Made by a program: the position numbers and the translations under genes. A DNA stretch of 64,000 nucleotides from Patagioenas fasciata (lineage: Eukaryota > Chordata > Aves > Columbiformes > Columbidae): NCBI RefSeq assembly GCF_037038585.1, contig NC_092523.1, positions 47,199,501 through 47,263,500 on the forward strand, read 5' to 3'. A model generated the notes under the pieces. That model was given only the letters and a program-made list of their open reading frames with translations, had not been told where the DNA came from and searched no databases. Of the stretch, positions 12,860 to 25,324 are shown piece after piece; within the stretch, counting starts at the first letter, position 1, and each line of letters opens with the position of its first letter.

Positions 12860-15800
12860 AATGTGGCAGCCACAGTGCTTTTACATCTATTTCATATGTC
12901 ACAGTAAACTATCTGGAAGCAGCTCCACTCCTACAGCTCTATGTCTGCTCTGGCACTTCCAGTCTGTATGACTACAATAGTGCTCAGCTCGTGGGTAAAC
13001 CAGTATGGAATGGAGTTGACATTAGAGACTCTTTGATTTTCCATGAGTAGTTCATATCTAGATTAATTCAGAAGTGATGAACAGTACCACTTCCTGAAAG
13101 GTAACTGATCTATACAAAATTATTTCAGTTTTTATGGATAAGGTGTCATACAGCATTACAGTTAACTGTCCTTGCTGGAAGTCTTAATACCAAGGACTCT
13201 TCCACTTCTATGACAAAGACAAAGTTCTTCTGAAACAAGCCAGAAACACATTGGAGAAGCTCATAACAGAGATATTCAGAGGTTGGTTACCCCACACTGT
13301 GCTCATACACAAAACTGTGATATTTTGAAACCATGCTGAAACACAATACTGACAATTCTAGATAATTGCAGATCCATCTCATGCCATAAAAAACAAATTC
13401 CAAAGCACTGCAAATAGGAAAATATATTTAAAACTCAAAGTGACATATAAAAATGTACACTGTATATTTGACATGAAGAACAGGTTTGGGAATGGAGTGT
13501 TTAATAACGGTCCTCTGCATATCGACAAAGTTTCTGCTGAATATCTGACAACAGAAACACTAGTTTAGTATCCCATGATCTTGCTACAGCATTTTTGCCA
13601 ATCCCTGAAAACAAACCACTGGTATGTTGGGTGTGCATTATGGCATGTGTGGTTTGGTAGTGCTTTACCACTTTATAAATTCAGGGCAAAAATCTTGGTT
13701 TCAGTTAAGTCAATAGGGTGTTTGCTACAGGCCTCAGTGGAGTTGGGATTTCATCCACAATATTTAAGAAGTGGGTCTGTAGTCTGAAAAAGAGTAAAAG
13801 AGAAAGTAAAGTTTTTTCCATTGCAAACAAAATAGTTACAATAAACACTAACAGGTAAAGTATAAGACTCTTTTCCCTATCAATTATGCTGTGCTGTACA
13901 CAGTTTTTAAGCAGCTCTCAACCAATTTATCTATGTACACATGCAAACAAACTGGAAAATAGTACATATATATATGTAGGCTAAAGTCAAGCTAGGTGTT
14001 ATTTCTCATTTTCTTCTCTCATTAGCATAGTTTCACTAACACTCAGTCCCTTTGGTGTAGCTGAAATTACATATGGTAACAAAGAACAGAGTAGAGCTTC
14101 TAATTCAAATATTTTTGTTCTTAGCTGTAACATTATTAAGAGGAGCTATTACAAAGTAGTGGTCAAGGGTCTTCACCATCACATTTCATTTTGACCTCTG
14201 ATCTAAATCCTGTCTGTAATAGACCATTATACATCACAGTACCACAGTAGTTAACTCCTTCACACTGGAAAACCAGTGCACAAACTTATATTTTATACCT
14301 GCTGGATGGCGCGAATACATTACTGCGGAATAATTTGACAAAATAACACTATATCAAAAAAATCTTGTACATTAACTACTACTCAGCAGTGATGAAAGCA
14401 ATTTCTGGCTCCCCCACTCCATTAAATTACACAGAATCTACTTTTATCCTGGGTAAATTTCAATAGAGCAAGAAAAACAATTTTTCTGTCACTAATAACA
14501 ATGTTTCTGTAGTTGAACACAGCACCTAAAAAGTTAATTGCAACAGTAAATCCTCTCCATCCCTTTTTGTCTGCTGGTTCAGAAAGCAACTTCTCATGGT
14601 ATCTCTTAAGGTCTGGCAACCCTTATCTCAAACTAGTGTCTCAAAGACATTGGCTACTGGCATGATGAGCCTCAAGAATTAGTGATATACTAATCTGCTG
14701 ATCTCTTTTACATGCTTGTATCCCATATAAGTATTGGTTGATAAGGATTTGTAAACCTTTGTGAAGAGCTATGTACTGAGGTTTGAGCATCATCAGTCAG
14801 TTGAAAAAACATTTCTCTCGCAATGAGCTAATTATTTGTTTGTAGTCCAGTGAAGCAACCAGTCTGTGTGCCATTGGGAAAGGAGATGACTCTGCCCAGC
14901 TAACATCTGAAACACATCAGCATTTCTACAGTAAGGTGAACTGTCACTTGTCCTGCATGAGAATATTCAAAATGACCTTTAAGTGATAAATTACAGATAA
15001 ACATGAAGAGAAACAGAGAGAATGTGTGAATCTGAACAGAACTCCAAGAAAAGCTTGGCCAGTTCTCACATACAAATAACCCCTAAACAGAAGGTTTTTT
15101 TCAGTGACATTTAAATCCAAAGCAGTGGGTTTTGTCCAACAACTGGATCCCAGCCACAAGGCACCAAGGAATTCTCACTGCTTGCTAGCTGAAGATGAGC
15201 TAAAATACAGGTAGATACAAAGATTTGCTTTTATTTCTTTTGGCTTGCCTCTGCACCTACTAACTTTGCTGTTTATATTGGCTTATGTACATAAATTATC
15301 CCTCCACTTTTATCTTTTGGGGGATTTTAGGCTAACTGGCAATAAATGAAACATTCTACTCTGATGGGTGTGGATGATCATTAAGACATGGGTATTGGAC
15401 TAATTTTCAAGGTGCCAGTACCACACCACAAGTATACAGAATAAAGAAAATGCAAGCTGTTCTGTCTGGCTAGGAAGCTGGCAGCACCATGTCACTATGG
15501 AGGAAATGTCATTCCCACTGATTAGCATCATCTTGAGATATCCCAGCATGCAAAAGAACTACGGGGAGAATGCAGGACCTCTGCTATCACCCAGACCTCT
15601 TCAATGATTCATGCCATAGTCCTCCACCTGGGCCAGGCAGCACTGAGCAAGAACCTGTTACATACACGTATATTCCTAAACTGCATCAGAAAGATTTTTA
15701 AGATCCCCTGGTATTGTATGTTCCTGTCCCTTGCCTGGCAACAACAAGAGATACTTCTCCCTCTGAAAAAATGGTCACCAACCACAAGTCCAATGTATGC

Positions 15801-17955
15801 CTCTCTTCAGGGGACATTATTAGCTTGCTTATCATCACCATTCTTTCGTAAGATTATCAGTATAACACAAATGGAAAAACAAAGGTTTGAAAGGTTATGT
15901 ATTATGGAGTCCATGAGCTGTGTTTATGTATGTACTCTGTATCATGTTTGAATAGGGAAGTCTTATCTAACAATTTTGGACTTTCCATTTTCAGTACTCA
16001 ACAGAAATATTTGTGGCAACATTCCAAGTGTTCATAATGTGGATTCCTTCCTGTTTCACTGGGAACTCTGAATTAGACCCCAACTGAAAAGACCAATCCA
16101 AACAACATAAAAACCACTTGCCTAGAAAACTAATCCACAAAATGGCAGTGTTCACTGCATGGGTAGTGCAATATTTCATTATTTTTCATTTTCACAGAAA
16201 ATATTTTCACGTGCTCAATTACCAGCTACAAGTGAATTCTGAAATTTCTCTGCATGCCACAGCATGGAACTGATGATCTGTCCTTGATCCTAAATGCTTG
16301 GCAGGTCTATGTTCTGATATGCTTTTCTCTTTCCCTTTTTCTTCAAAAACTCAGGCTTCTTTTTGAAATGGGCCTGCTTTATGCATATGGCTTTAAGCTT
16401 TTATTCTATACCAAATACCTGGAAAACAAGATGACAACACAAGCAAAAAAGCTACAGAGTTATTTTTAAAAGTCAGGTTTGCCAGCATATTCTGGAAAAT
16501 GCCGAAGGGTTTGGGGAATAAATTCCATGTGGCAAGTTTAGAGATAAAAGAATCCAGCTGCTTTCAAACACCAAATGTACCAGTAGAAAGTCTCTAAAAT
16601 TGCAGAAACATCTTCAATTAAGAAAACATATCATCCTCCCACACAAACAAGAACAGCTACAAAAGAACCACAAAACATTCCTATTTAGATAGACTTCAAT
16701 GTTTGCTGAAGTAGGTCTATTCCAGGCAGTCTGTCGAAGTATGTGCTTATGTACAACAAAAGGCATAAGGTTGAGGGATTTTCTGATGCTTCAGGCTATT
16801 GCAAAGCTAGGCAAAGAGATGAAAGCAGTCATGCTGCTGAGGGACCTAGGATAAGGAACCAGGCTGAGCCATATGATGATTTAGATCCTTTGCAAAAGCA
16901 TTTCTATCCACTTCATTAGAGTCTTTCAATAACTCTGTCGCTGAACAGGAGTTACCTGTTTAGGGCTGAAGTCAGTTGTGGCTTTCTACTACCTTTGAAA
17001 GGTCTTTGGTTCAAACACTAGAAGATTAAAACCCATCAATTTATGTAACCTTTATTCCATGTTTAGGTTCAACCTGTTCAACTCCATGACATGTGCATGT
17101 AAAACAGACTTCTGGCAAAACTGGAACTTAGAAGTACATAGGACAGGTACTAGCTCCTTCCTTGTAACATCAGAAAATACTCAGAGAAGTCTGCAGAAAT
17201 GGCAAGAATACTGTCCTTTTAATTCTAAAGAGAATCTGTATTTTCAGGCTGTTGGTTCCTTCAACAGAATATCCACTGTCGCAGATTCCTAGCTCTGCTC
17301 ATCACAACCACATGCCCTTGGCAGAAGTTAATACCCTGCACAATCCAACTACTTGTGTGACTGCACTCCAAAACATACTTGCAAAATATATTCACCCTAC
17401 TGAAATGTGAACAGATTTTCACTTTTAAATGGACCATTTCACAGATCTAGGTTTGAAGTCAGTCACACTAGCACAATTGAATTGTTGAATTAACTGAATA
17501 AGAAAACACCAGTGAGGGTAAGGTAGCTGCCAGTAAATGAAGATGAATCACTGGAAGCTACTAAAAGAATATGGCCCTGCAACAACAGGCTGGACATCCA
17601 AAAAGCCACCAAAGAGTCCTTATGGAAAGAGCTCTCCTTGTAGGTAACTAACACTAAAAAGGTAACAATTTCATTAACTAAGAAGCAAAATTAATATACA
17701 TTCTATTGAAAGTTCCTTTCATCCCTCCTTATCTCCTGATAATACTACAGTATCAGTTATGAAGAGCTTTGAAATTCACATTTCAAGCTGGTGATTTCCA
17801 GCTAGTCTTTTTAAAGAAGAACATTGAATCTAAGCAAAAGCAGTTCAGTAATTTGCAGTATGAAAAATAAAGAAATTTTTCCATTTCTAAATGCACACAT
17901 AAAAGAATGTGAAAGAGAAGTGTTTAAATGGCTGGAGAAAGAATTCACAAATTTG
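12860..17955. other. Gene-less unique sequence
   Basis: Between the CR1 tail and the LTR I find no gene, RNA gene or clear transposon. Open frames here reach 115 codons (15604-15951 plus), without recognisable motifs. GC content is low and CpG is rare. A short ATATATAT run near 13970 is the only simple repeat of note. Confidence 0.55.
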
Positions 17956-18195
17956 GCAGGTGTCCTGGTTTTGTTAAAAACCAAGTTTCTCTTCTAGTGA
18001 ATTTTGCCTGTCAGCTAAAGCCTTCATATTAGCTGCATTTTCCTGGAGAACCCAACACATGTTTTGGTAAACCTAGCAATGGAATGCAAACTTATTGATA
18101 AGCATGGATGGACATCTCACAAGAGGGGCAACGAGAAACAAGTGACCAAGAAACTGACCAAGTATGTATAACATTCCATTCACATGAACATTTCA

Positions 18196-18202
18196 TATAA
18201 AA
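18196..18202 (+). promoter_or_regulatory. TATA box of the solo LTR
   Basis: TATAAAA lies inside the LTR about 235 bp from its left end, followed by a purine/pyrimidine-biased stretch where the U3/R start would lie. It would drive transcription toward the right if still functional. Confidence 0.6.
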
Positions 18203-18446
18203 GTGGGAGACCACAAGGATCTCATCCCTTTCCCTTTTTTCCTTTTCCCTTCTGCGTATGGTCGACATTAGGAGAGGACCTTGCTGGTCGTCCCTGCAAA
18301 CTGAGGCCTAGTGAGAGACTGAATCCAGCTCCGGTTGGCTGCAGAGTCTAATCCAGGACTTTGGGTGCTGGCTCTGCAGTTGCTGAGACTTTCAAGATTG
18401 GTTTTGTATATTTTGTATTATTTTCTCTATTCTTGTTAGTAGCGTT

Positions 18447-18452
18447 AGTAAA
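18447..18452 (+). terminator. LTR polyadenylation signal variant (AGTAAA)
   Basis: AGTAAA is a known variant of the AATAAA hexamer. It is followed by a T-rich and TCTC-rich stretch, typical of the R/U5 boundary of a retroviral LTR. Confidence 0.45.
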
Positions 18453-18631
18453 ACATCTTTAATTTTTTCCAACTCTCTTCTCTCTGTCCTTCTTTCCCTC
18501 TCAGTCGCCTGTCCTCAGTGGGAAGGGGGGAGAGGGAGGGACAAAACGGGGAAGTGAGGGGGACAGGAGGTTAACAATACATCTGCCAGGGTTTTTGTTG
18601 TCACTCCGCAATCTAAACCCTCGACAGCAGG

Positions 18632-20560
18632 CAAGATGACTGAATAGGAAGAAATGCCTTCACATTTTCCAATTAAAATGAGATTTGCTTTGACTGATCT
18701 TCTGCAAATCAGACTTCTTGTCCTTTATCAAGCGTTTTTGTCCAGCTTGAAAGAAAGCAGCTAGGAAACATCATTGCTGTGCTTGTGTACGATTAACTTA
18801 GCCAAGCAACGAAACAGCCAAAGAAACAGAACAGCCCTGTCTGAGATATGTAGATTTTTATACTGTGCTTACACTGTGCTGAATATGCAGTATGGTAAAA
18901 ACACTATAGCTCTCAAGATCTGTGTATTTATTATACCATATTTCTGTATCACCTCCACAGTCTCTGTAAAATACCTGAAGGAATTACAAAAGCCGCAATA
19001 TCACAGAAAGTTGTTTTCTATTCAGTAATCAATATAGGCATAGGCACTAGGGCTTAAAGCCAGAAAGGGATGCCTACGTGTCCCTATGAATCAGACTCTT
19101 TATAATTAGGGTGAGGATCACCTCACTGTAGAGGTTCATTACTTCAGTCCTATGACTTCAGATGTCTGAAGAGCTCTAAAGCGGTCTATATTTGAGATTT
19201 CATCTTATACCCCCTCCTTCACACGACATGTGTCTTTCCAAGATTTGGCCTTTAATTTGCCAGAAACTGCTTTGTTAGGAAAAACAAAGAATCTTGCTTT
19301 TATCAGTTTGCCATATCACATTGTTGAAACACTACACTGATTTCAATATCAAACTGAAATGAAGTACCTTGTTGTCACCATACTGAACTAGCTGTAATGT
19401 TTTTCCCTGTAGATTTCTTTAGGTAATAAGGAGCTTTACTTTTGATGCTCCAGCCTTTATAGTGCTGGATAACTGTATGAAAATGATCAAGTTGCAGACA
19501 GAAGCAACTTGTCCCTGTATGCTTTTGCCAAACAGTTTAGCAACCCATTTTGCAGATGCTGGTTGTGCATGAACATATCAGCTATTGACTGTTTGAGTTG
19601 TGTGTATGCTTTTCATCCATTGCCTTTTTTGCTGAGTGGATGGCTGAAACTTTCATGGAAAATATCTGATAGCAAACAATAGAGAATGGATTTCCATGGT
19701 AAATACTTTGGGATGTGCAAACACCTCCATGAGTGTTTCACCATTAAAGACTGGCAAACAGCAGAGCCACCACAGTCTTCAAGAACGTTGTATTAAAATA
19801 ATTTGTTATTATATTTATACGAGTTCCCTTTTCTGCTGTCTTATCAGCCTTAACCACTATTTTCCATCACAACAGTGGCTAAAAAGAAAGCAGCAGATTC
19901 ATGCTAATGCCCTACAGAAAAATACTGATAAATAGACTTTTCTTCCATCTTCAGCTAATATGCAGTCTGGAGGCTGCACCCATATTCCTTTCAGATGGGT
20001 GGGAAATCATAATCTATGTCTTTAGGTATCTCCAGCTTAGACCACTGCAAATGACCAGAATCCTGCTGCTTGCCTTCCAGGCAAGCTATGAGAGCACATT
20101 AACGTCAGTATTGTGGAGCTCCTGCTGGCTTCCCATCTAGTGAAACTACACACATTTCAAGCTCTTGTTCCTAATCTAAAAGGAACCTTTAATTATTATG
20201 AACTGGCTATATGGAAACCATTCAAACTTTTTTGCAGCACTCCACTTCCATAAAAACAGGACTTGCAGATACTGAAACTACTCAAGGCTTATGAAGAAAA
20301 ATTGTTAGGAGCTCAGGGCTGAGCATCTTTAGCTGATACTCTTGAGCTACTGAACATGTTATCAGAAGGTATCGGCATAAGTTTAAATACACAAAGGAAG
20401 ATGCTTGTGACCCGCCTCTCCTCATATTACAATCTTTTCCTGTAGCAATAAGTACGGAATACACAACAAGCTCACGGAGGAACAATGGACACCCTAAAAC
20501 CACACCAAAATAGACACCAAGAGCTAAGCACAATGATGGGTAATGTACTCTCAAAAAGGA
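18632..20560. other. Gene-less unique sequence
   Basis: No gene or repeat recognised. The open frames are at most 84 codons and lack motifs. AT-rich, CpG-poor. Confidence 0.5.
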
Positions 20561-20564
20561 GAGC

Positions 20565-20637
20565 ACAGACAGGACTTGAACACAGAATGCATCAGATATC
20601 TGGCACGGCTGGTCTAGCTCAATCAACTAAAGGTCCC
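20565..20637 (-). repeat. Degenerate tRNA-like unit (SINE head or tRNA relic)
   Basis: On the minus strand the segment starts GGGACCTTTAGTTGATTGAG, which resembles the acceptor-D-arm of a tRNA with an A-box-like TAGTTGATTGAGC. About 45 bases further on it has GTTCAAGTCC, one mismatch from the B-box GTTCGANTCC. A-to-B spacing is tRNA-like. The acceptor and T stems do not pair fully, so it is not a functional tRNA gene. It could be a tRNA pseudogene or the 5' head of an old SINE; I do not recognise a SINE body after it. Confidence 0.35.
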
Positions 20638-20639
20638 TA

Positions 20640-23600
20640 GACCTCCAAAGCATTGAGAGTAAACTTGATTCATCAGAACTAGAGAGAAATGACAGAACAG
20701 TACAGTCAGGTGTACAAAACCTAAATTATGTCAACATGAAATGAAGCTTGTTACTGTTAGTCCAGCTCAAGAGCTGTAGGTCTGTGCTCCCAGTCCAGCC
20801 AGATGACCTATATAAAAATAAAAAAAACCCATGGGAGTAGTCCCCTGACTTACAATGCCTGTGCCATTTATAGCAGGATGAGTGTCTGGCTACAACAAAG
20901 CTTTGGGTAAGGTTGTTGATCACAGTTGTCAGTGAGAATGTGCATTAAAGCTGCTTTTAGTAGCAGGAATCTCACAGTACGAACATTTGCTGCTATCAGG
21001 CTCAAGACAAAGAACCTATTCAGAGACTTTCAGTCACCCATTTTAAAAGGTTTTTTAAGGGTTTAATAAGAATTGGCTGCACTACACTACTGAAGGCAAC
21101 TGAGGCACTACAGAAATAAGACTTTTTTTGTCTAAACAGCTGCTTCTTTGAGTGCTTTAATGTTCTTGATCCAGGGTTAAGCTATTGGAAAGACCGAGTG
21201 TTAGCAGTAGCCGTGTTCCCCTGAACAACCCTGTCATCACAGCAAGAATTTAACATTTCTTAAAGTGTTAGCAGAGCCTGAAGTTTAACACTTCAAGTTA
21301 AATACCCAGATCTGAAGAAAACTTCCTAATATATAGTTCTATGTCTCTAAAACCACAGTCACACAAAGTGAGTGGTAGCATCAAACTCCATAACTCTTAA
21401 AGATGTTTCTCCTTCAGAACAAGTGTAAATATCAGTAAATGAAACAAGCTATACCATATTACTTGTTTGTCCAACAAAAGCAGCAAGAATAATTTGTTAT
21501 GTGGAGAACTTTGCAATAGAAAGGCATATGCTGGCATGACAATGCCTTAAAGAACTATGGTGTAGAAACACAATTAGAATAATACAGAAGGGGATTATTA
21601 TGAGGACAGTACTCCAGTATCTCATCAAATGTGGTTTGTTAGAAATAGGAACAATAACACTGTCTCTAACTTGGTTGAACTTATATCAATGACCCTCAAA
21701 GCTAGGAATAAATTTTCCCAAAGACCTGAAATGATAAAAGTTGCTTTTATTGTACTCCTCTCTTTCTAACTGTTCAGGGACATTTTAGGCCTATAAAATA
21801 TACCAGTTTCAACTGATGTGTTTTATTTTGCCTGCATTCTTTGTCATTCTGTAACTATATTCTTTCAACTACCTAATAACTTACAATTTGCTCTCTGATC
21901 CTTTTGTTTTCTTTTCTTCTTATGGGCTTCAGAAATAAAATTTATAAACAACATACGAGGAAACAGGGTGATGGTTTTCTGCTTTCAAGAACAGGGATAA
22001 ATGGTTTGAGTGGGGATATAAGAATTAACACATACTGAGATGATAAAAAACTCAGAATAAGAGCTGAAGTTCTCTACCAGCACATATGTAAGCTGCTTTG
22101 GATAAATCAGATGCATTACAGAGTCTGAGATAAGATATTCTAAGAAAAAGTTACTTTAAAAAGGTAAAACAAATACACATCAATTACTTTATTCATGAAG
22201 GACTAGACTGGAGGTTTGCCCCTTTTACTTGAAACAATATTAAGTTATATTCCAAGAATCGTTCTGAACAGATATTTCTAGAATCAATTATGCTAAGAGG
22301 TGAGCTACCTAAAAGTTAATCTTTTGGTCTCAATGAAAACTTAACTGAATAAAGTAACTCCTCTTCTGCAAGAAATGTCATTCTTCAGCTAGAAACAGAG
22401 GAAACCATTTCCAAAAAGGTCCTTTTCATGACCTTCACTGTCCTGGACGATAAAATGTTCATCTGATGGTATTCTTGCTCCTGCCAGCAAAAATTAGACT
22501 GCCTAGATTTTGTTTTCTATTTAAACTGCATGAAGGTTTTCAGGAGCTCAGGTGTCCTTCAGCAGTCAGCCCTGCCAAAATGGGATGTTTTCTTTTGGCA
22601 CATATTAGTGAGAGACAAAGCTGCATTCACAGGTGGAAAAGCAGAAGCAATTACATAGAATATTAAAAACATTGATTAATGCATTTTTATATATGTTGAC
22701 ATTGTTTTCACATCTATTAAGCTCAATTCTGACACATCTGTGCTACAGTCCTACACCTGACTGCCACTGATGTACACATGAAAGAGTAATGACAATAGCA
22801 TAGGTTTCAGCTCTTAAAACACTACTCAGACACATGCAGCCCACACTGAGTCTTGTGCTGCTTCAGCCTCAGTATGACAATAACATTCAGTCTGCCTTAC
22901 ACCATTTGGGGCATCTTTCCTCTGTGTCACATGACAGGCATACCTATATCAAGGAAAAAAGACCTGCTAAAAATTGAAGTCTTTGGTTGGCAGGCTCTCT
23001 GGGTCATTCACCATACCATGCACTGATGGTAATGACATTTTAAGACCTTTTGTAGAAAAGGCCATTTAAAAAAATTACAGTACTTTAAACTTCTCAGCAA
23101 TTTTTCTACACAGCAAAACCAAAATGTAAGTATTTTACCATAATACCTGATCAACAAACTCTCAATAGAATAAGACTCAAAATTAACTATAAATGTGTGT
23201 AGTTCGTATTCTAGTTGAAAAACCTTCCAAAGAGCTTCATTTCCCTTGTTGCCAGGGCTTGTGTTTTGCCTCAGGCTTGTCATAATACTCAGTCCTTTAT
23301 AGTTTTGTACTTTTTCTCCTCTAGGGTCATTCTTCTGTCAGCTCAGCAAGACCTTTTTCATCATATATTATCTTTTTTGATCTCTCTTTTTCCTCTCAGG
23401 CCCTCTCTTCTATGCTTATATTTACTAAATATGACCAGGTTTTACATTTCCTCACTATTGCTTTCCTAGGGTTTCTTTAATCCTATCCATCCCATTTCGT
23501 AAGGAATACATCTATATTACTAACTTCTCTCCCTCAGGCATCCTTCCTCATCTCCATGTGGTCCAAGCCATCCCCTCTTTTTATCTTTTGGTCTTTTTCC

Positions 23601-25150
23601 TCACCAGCCTTCTATCACCTTCCTTTGTTCCTATCACCATCAAACAAATAAATTATTTCTGGAGTCACAGGCTGTGGACAGCTAGGCAGCACCCATTTCT
23701 TTGAAGTTAGCATCCAATTCAAGAAAGGAGATATCACTGTCCTTCTGTAGTGACACATGACTCACATTAAAGCCCAAGAATTGCTGTCTCACAGCTATTT
23801 GAGACCAAGAAGCTGCCACTATGGATGCAATCTGCTCTTAGGAGATCTCAGAAATCCAGGATTACAACATTTCACCAATACTAATCCTGTACTGATCTTC
23901 AGAAAAACTGCAGTTAAAGATTTCCATTCTGATTGATGTAACTTGGGTGACTATAAATTTTATTTTCTTCAAAAGCCTAACTGCAACCCTATGAGCTGTC
24001 ATTGGCTGTGTGTGGCAGTGTGATAAGAGTCATACCCAGACTACTTTCCAAACAAGTGAGGAAGCAGCAGGTGTAAAATCCAGTGGGTGTCTTAGTTGGC
24101 AGAGCAAAGCTGTTGGGTCATAATAAGTGAAGGATAAAGACTGAAAAATGAGCTTCTGCAGACAGAGCTAGCTTAAATATTGTTGGAACATAAGATAACC
24201 ATTAGTTCCAGAGAACTTCAAGAATTAGAAGGTGCCATAAATAAACTGTAAATACTAACCCCCAAAGACAGACATACATATGCTTTCCTCTACCTACGTT
24301 TTACCAAAACAAATTAGCACACAAGCACACACTATAAGGGAAATTCTCTCAAGAGCACAGAAGGAGATTTACCTCTTGCTTCACCAGCCAGGGGAGGTAC
24401 AGAGGGTAGAGTCAGGATTAGGTGGCAGCTCCTGGTCTCAGCTTGGCTGGGCAGGAGAGGAAAAGAAGACTATCAAGCAGAGGCAGTGCAGCTCTTCAGA
24501 CAACAGTAGTCAGTAGGGAAGGCAGTTTTAAAAAGACAGCTCAAAAATTGGCTGTAATCTTAATGTTTGGCCCTAATGAGCTGCACTGAACTTTCTCCAG
24601 CACAGCTGTGCTTAAAGTTGTTTTTCTGGACAAAGGCTGCTGTCCTGGTCTAATTATTTTAATAATTCCACATTCCCCTGCCTTATGTAATTAACTTGGG
24701 TTTGTGGTTTTGCAGAGAAGACCGCTATTAAAACAAAATCAAGTTGCTTACTGGTAGCAGTAATGTTTGTATTGCTGCAGCACCTCTAAAACCTAGTCAT
24801 GGCTCAGGATTCTAGTGTCCTGAGGCTGTGCTGAGGATGAAGAAACATAATGGAGTATACACTGTATGTCACAAGATGGAAGCACTGCATCTTTCTCCAG
24901 CTTGGCAATATGGCTTAGCATTTCACATTTGATTCTTTATGGACATCTGATTTCCTGTTACTCACTCCATACTAACCTGGGGACTGACCCACAATGCTAA
25001 AATATTACTCATCTATTCAGATAGGAGGCCACCTTCCTCACAGCAAGGGCCTTCTGCAGACTGAAGAGCTGACTCTTGTGGGTACTCACATGGTGCCCAT
25101 CAGAGAAACACTGAGGAAGCTCACTGCCCCTTAAGTACTCACCATTGTGA
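20640..25150. other. Gene-less sequence with a possible conserved block
   Basis: No gene or transposon recognised. Open frames are up to 91 codons and have no motif. The stretch 24550-24760 is rich in TAAT cores (CTAATGAG, CTAATTATTT, AATAATTC, GTAATTAAC) and resembles vertebrate conserved noncoding DNA by eye only; it is reported as a finding. Confidence 0.5.
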
Positions 25151-25154
25151 TGCC

Positions 25155-25320
25155 CCTGTGTAGAGAGGTAGCCTAGGTCTTGAGAGATCTTATTGACAAA
25201 GCACCTTGCCCAAAAAGAAGAAAAAAAAAATCAAATCTGTGTTAAAGCAGGAACTGAATTCAGATTTTCCTGGTGACCACATGGCTTGAAGTTTACTATT
25301 CTCTGAACAGCATCTCCTTA
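25155..25320 (-). repeat. MIR-like SINE relic
   Basis: On the plus strand the block reads GTAGAGAGGTAGCC, then AAGCACCTTGCCCAAA, then AGCAGGAACTGAATTCAGAT and TTTCCTGGTGACC. This matches the order in old amniote MIR-type repeats on the antisense strand (gaggt...cttgcccaaggtcac...gcagagctgggaactgaacccagatctcctgact). An A-rich run interrupts it near 25220. It is strongly decayed; family assignment is by eye. Confidence 0.5.
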
Positions 25321-25324
25321 CATC

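Larger units (their letters stand above)
17961..18626 (+). mobile_element. Solo LTR of an avian endogenous retrovirus
   Basis: A 666-bp unit that begins TGTCCTGG and ends CTCGACA, so it has TGTC...GACA termini. It is flanked by an identical 5-bp direct repeat GCAGG (17956-17960 and 18627-18631), the target duplication. It holds a TATA box (18196-18202), a polyadenylation-type AGTAAA (18447-18452), a pyrimidine-rich stretch after the TATA, and a G-rich 3' part. A 5-bp duplication fits ERVL-like (class III) or some gamma-type elements. No gag, pol or env sequence lies beside it, so it is a solo LTR left by LTR-LTR recombination. The LTR type is recalled from bird genomes; the subfamily name needs a repeat search. 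Confidence 0.85.
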
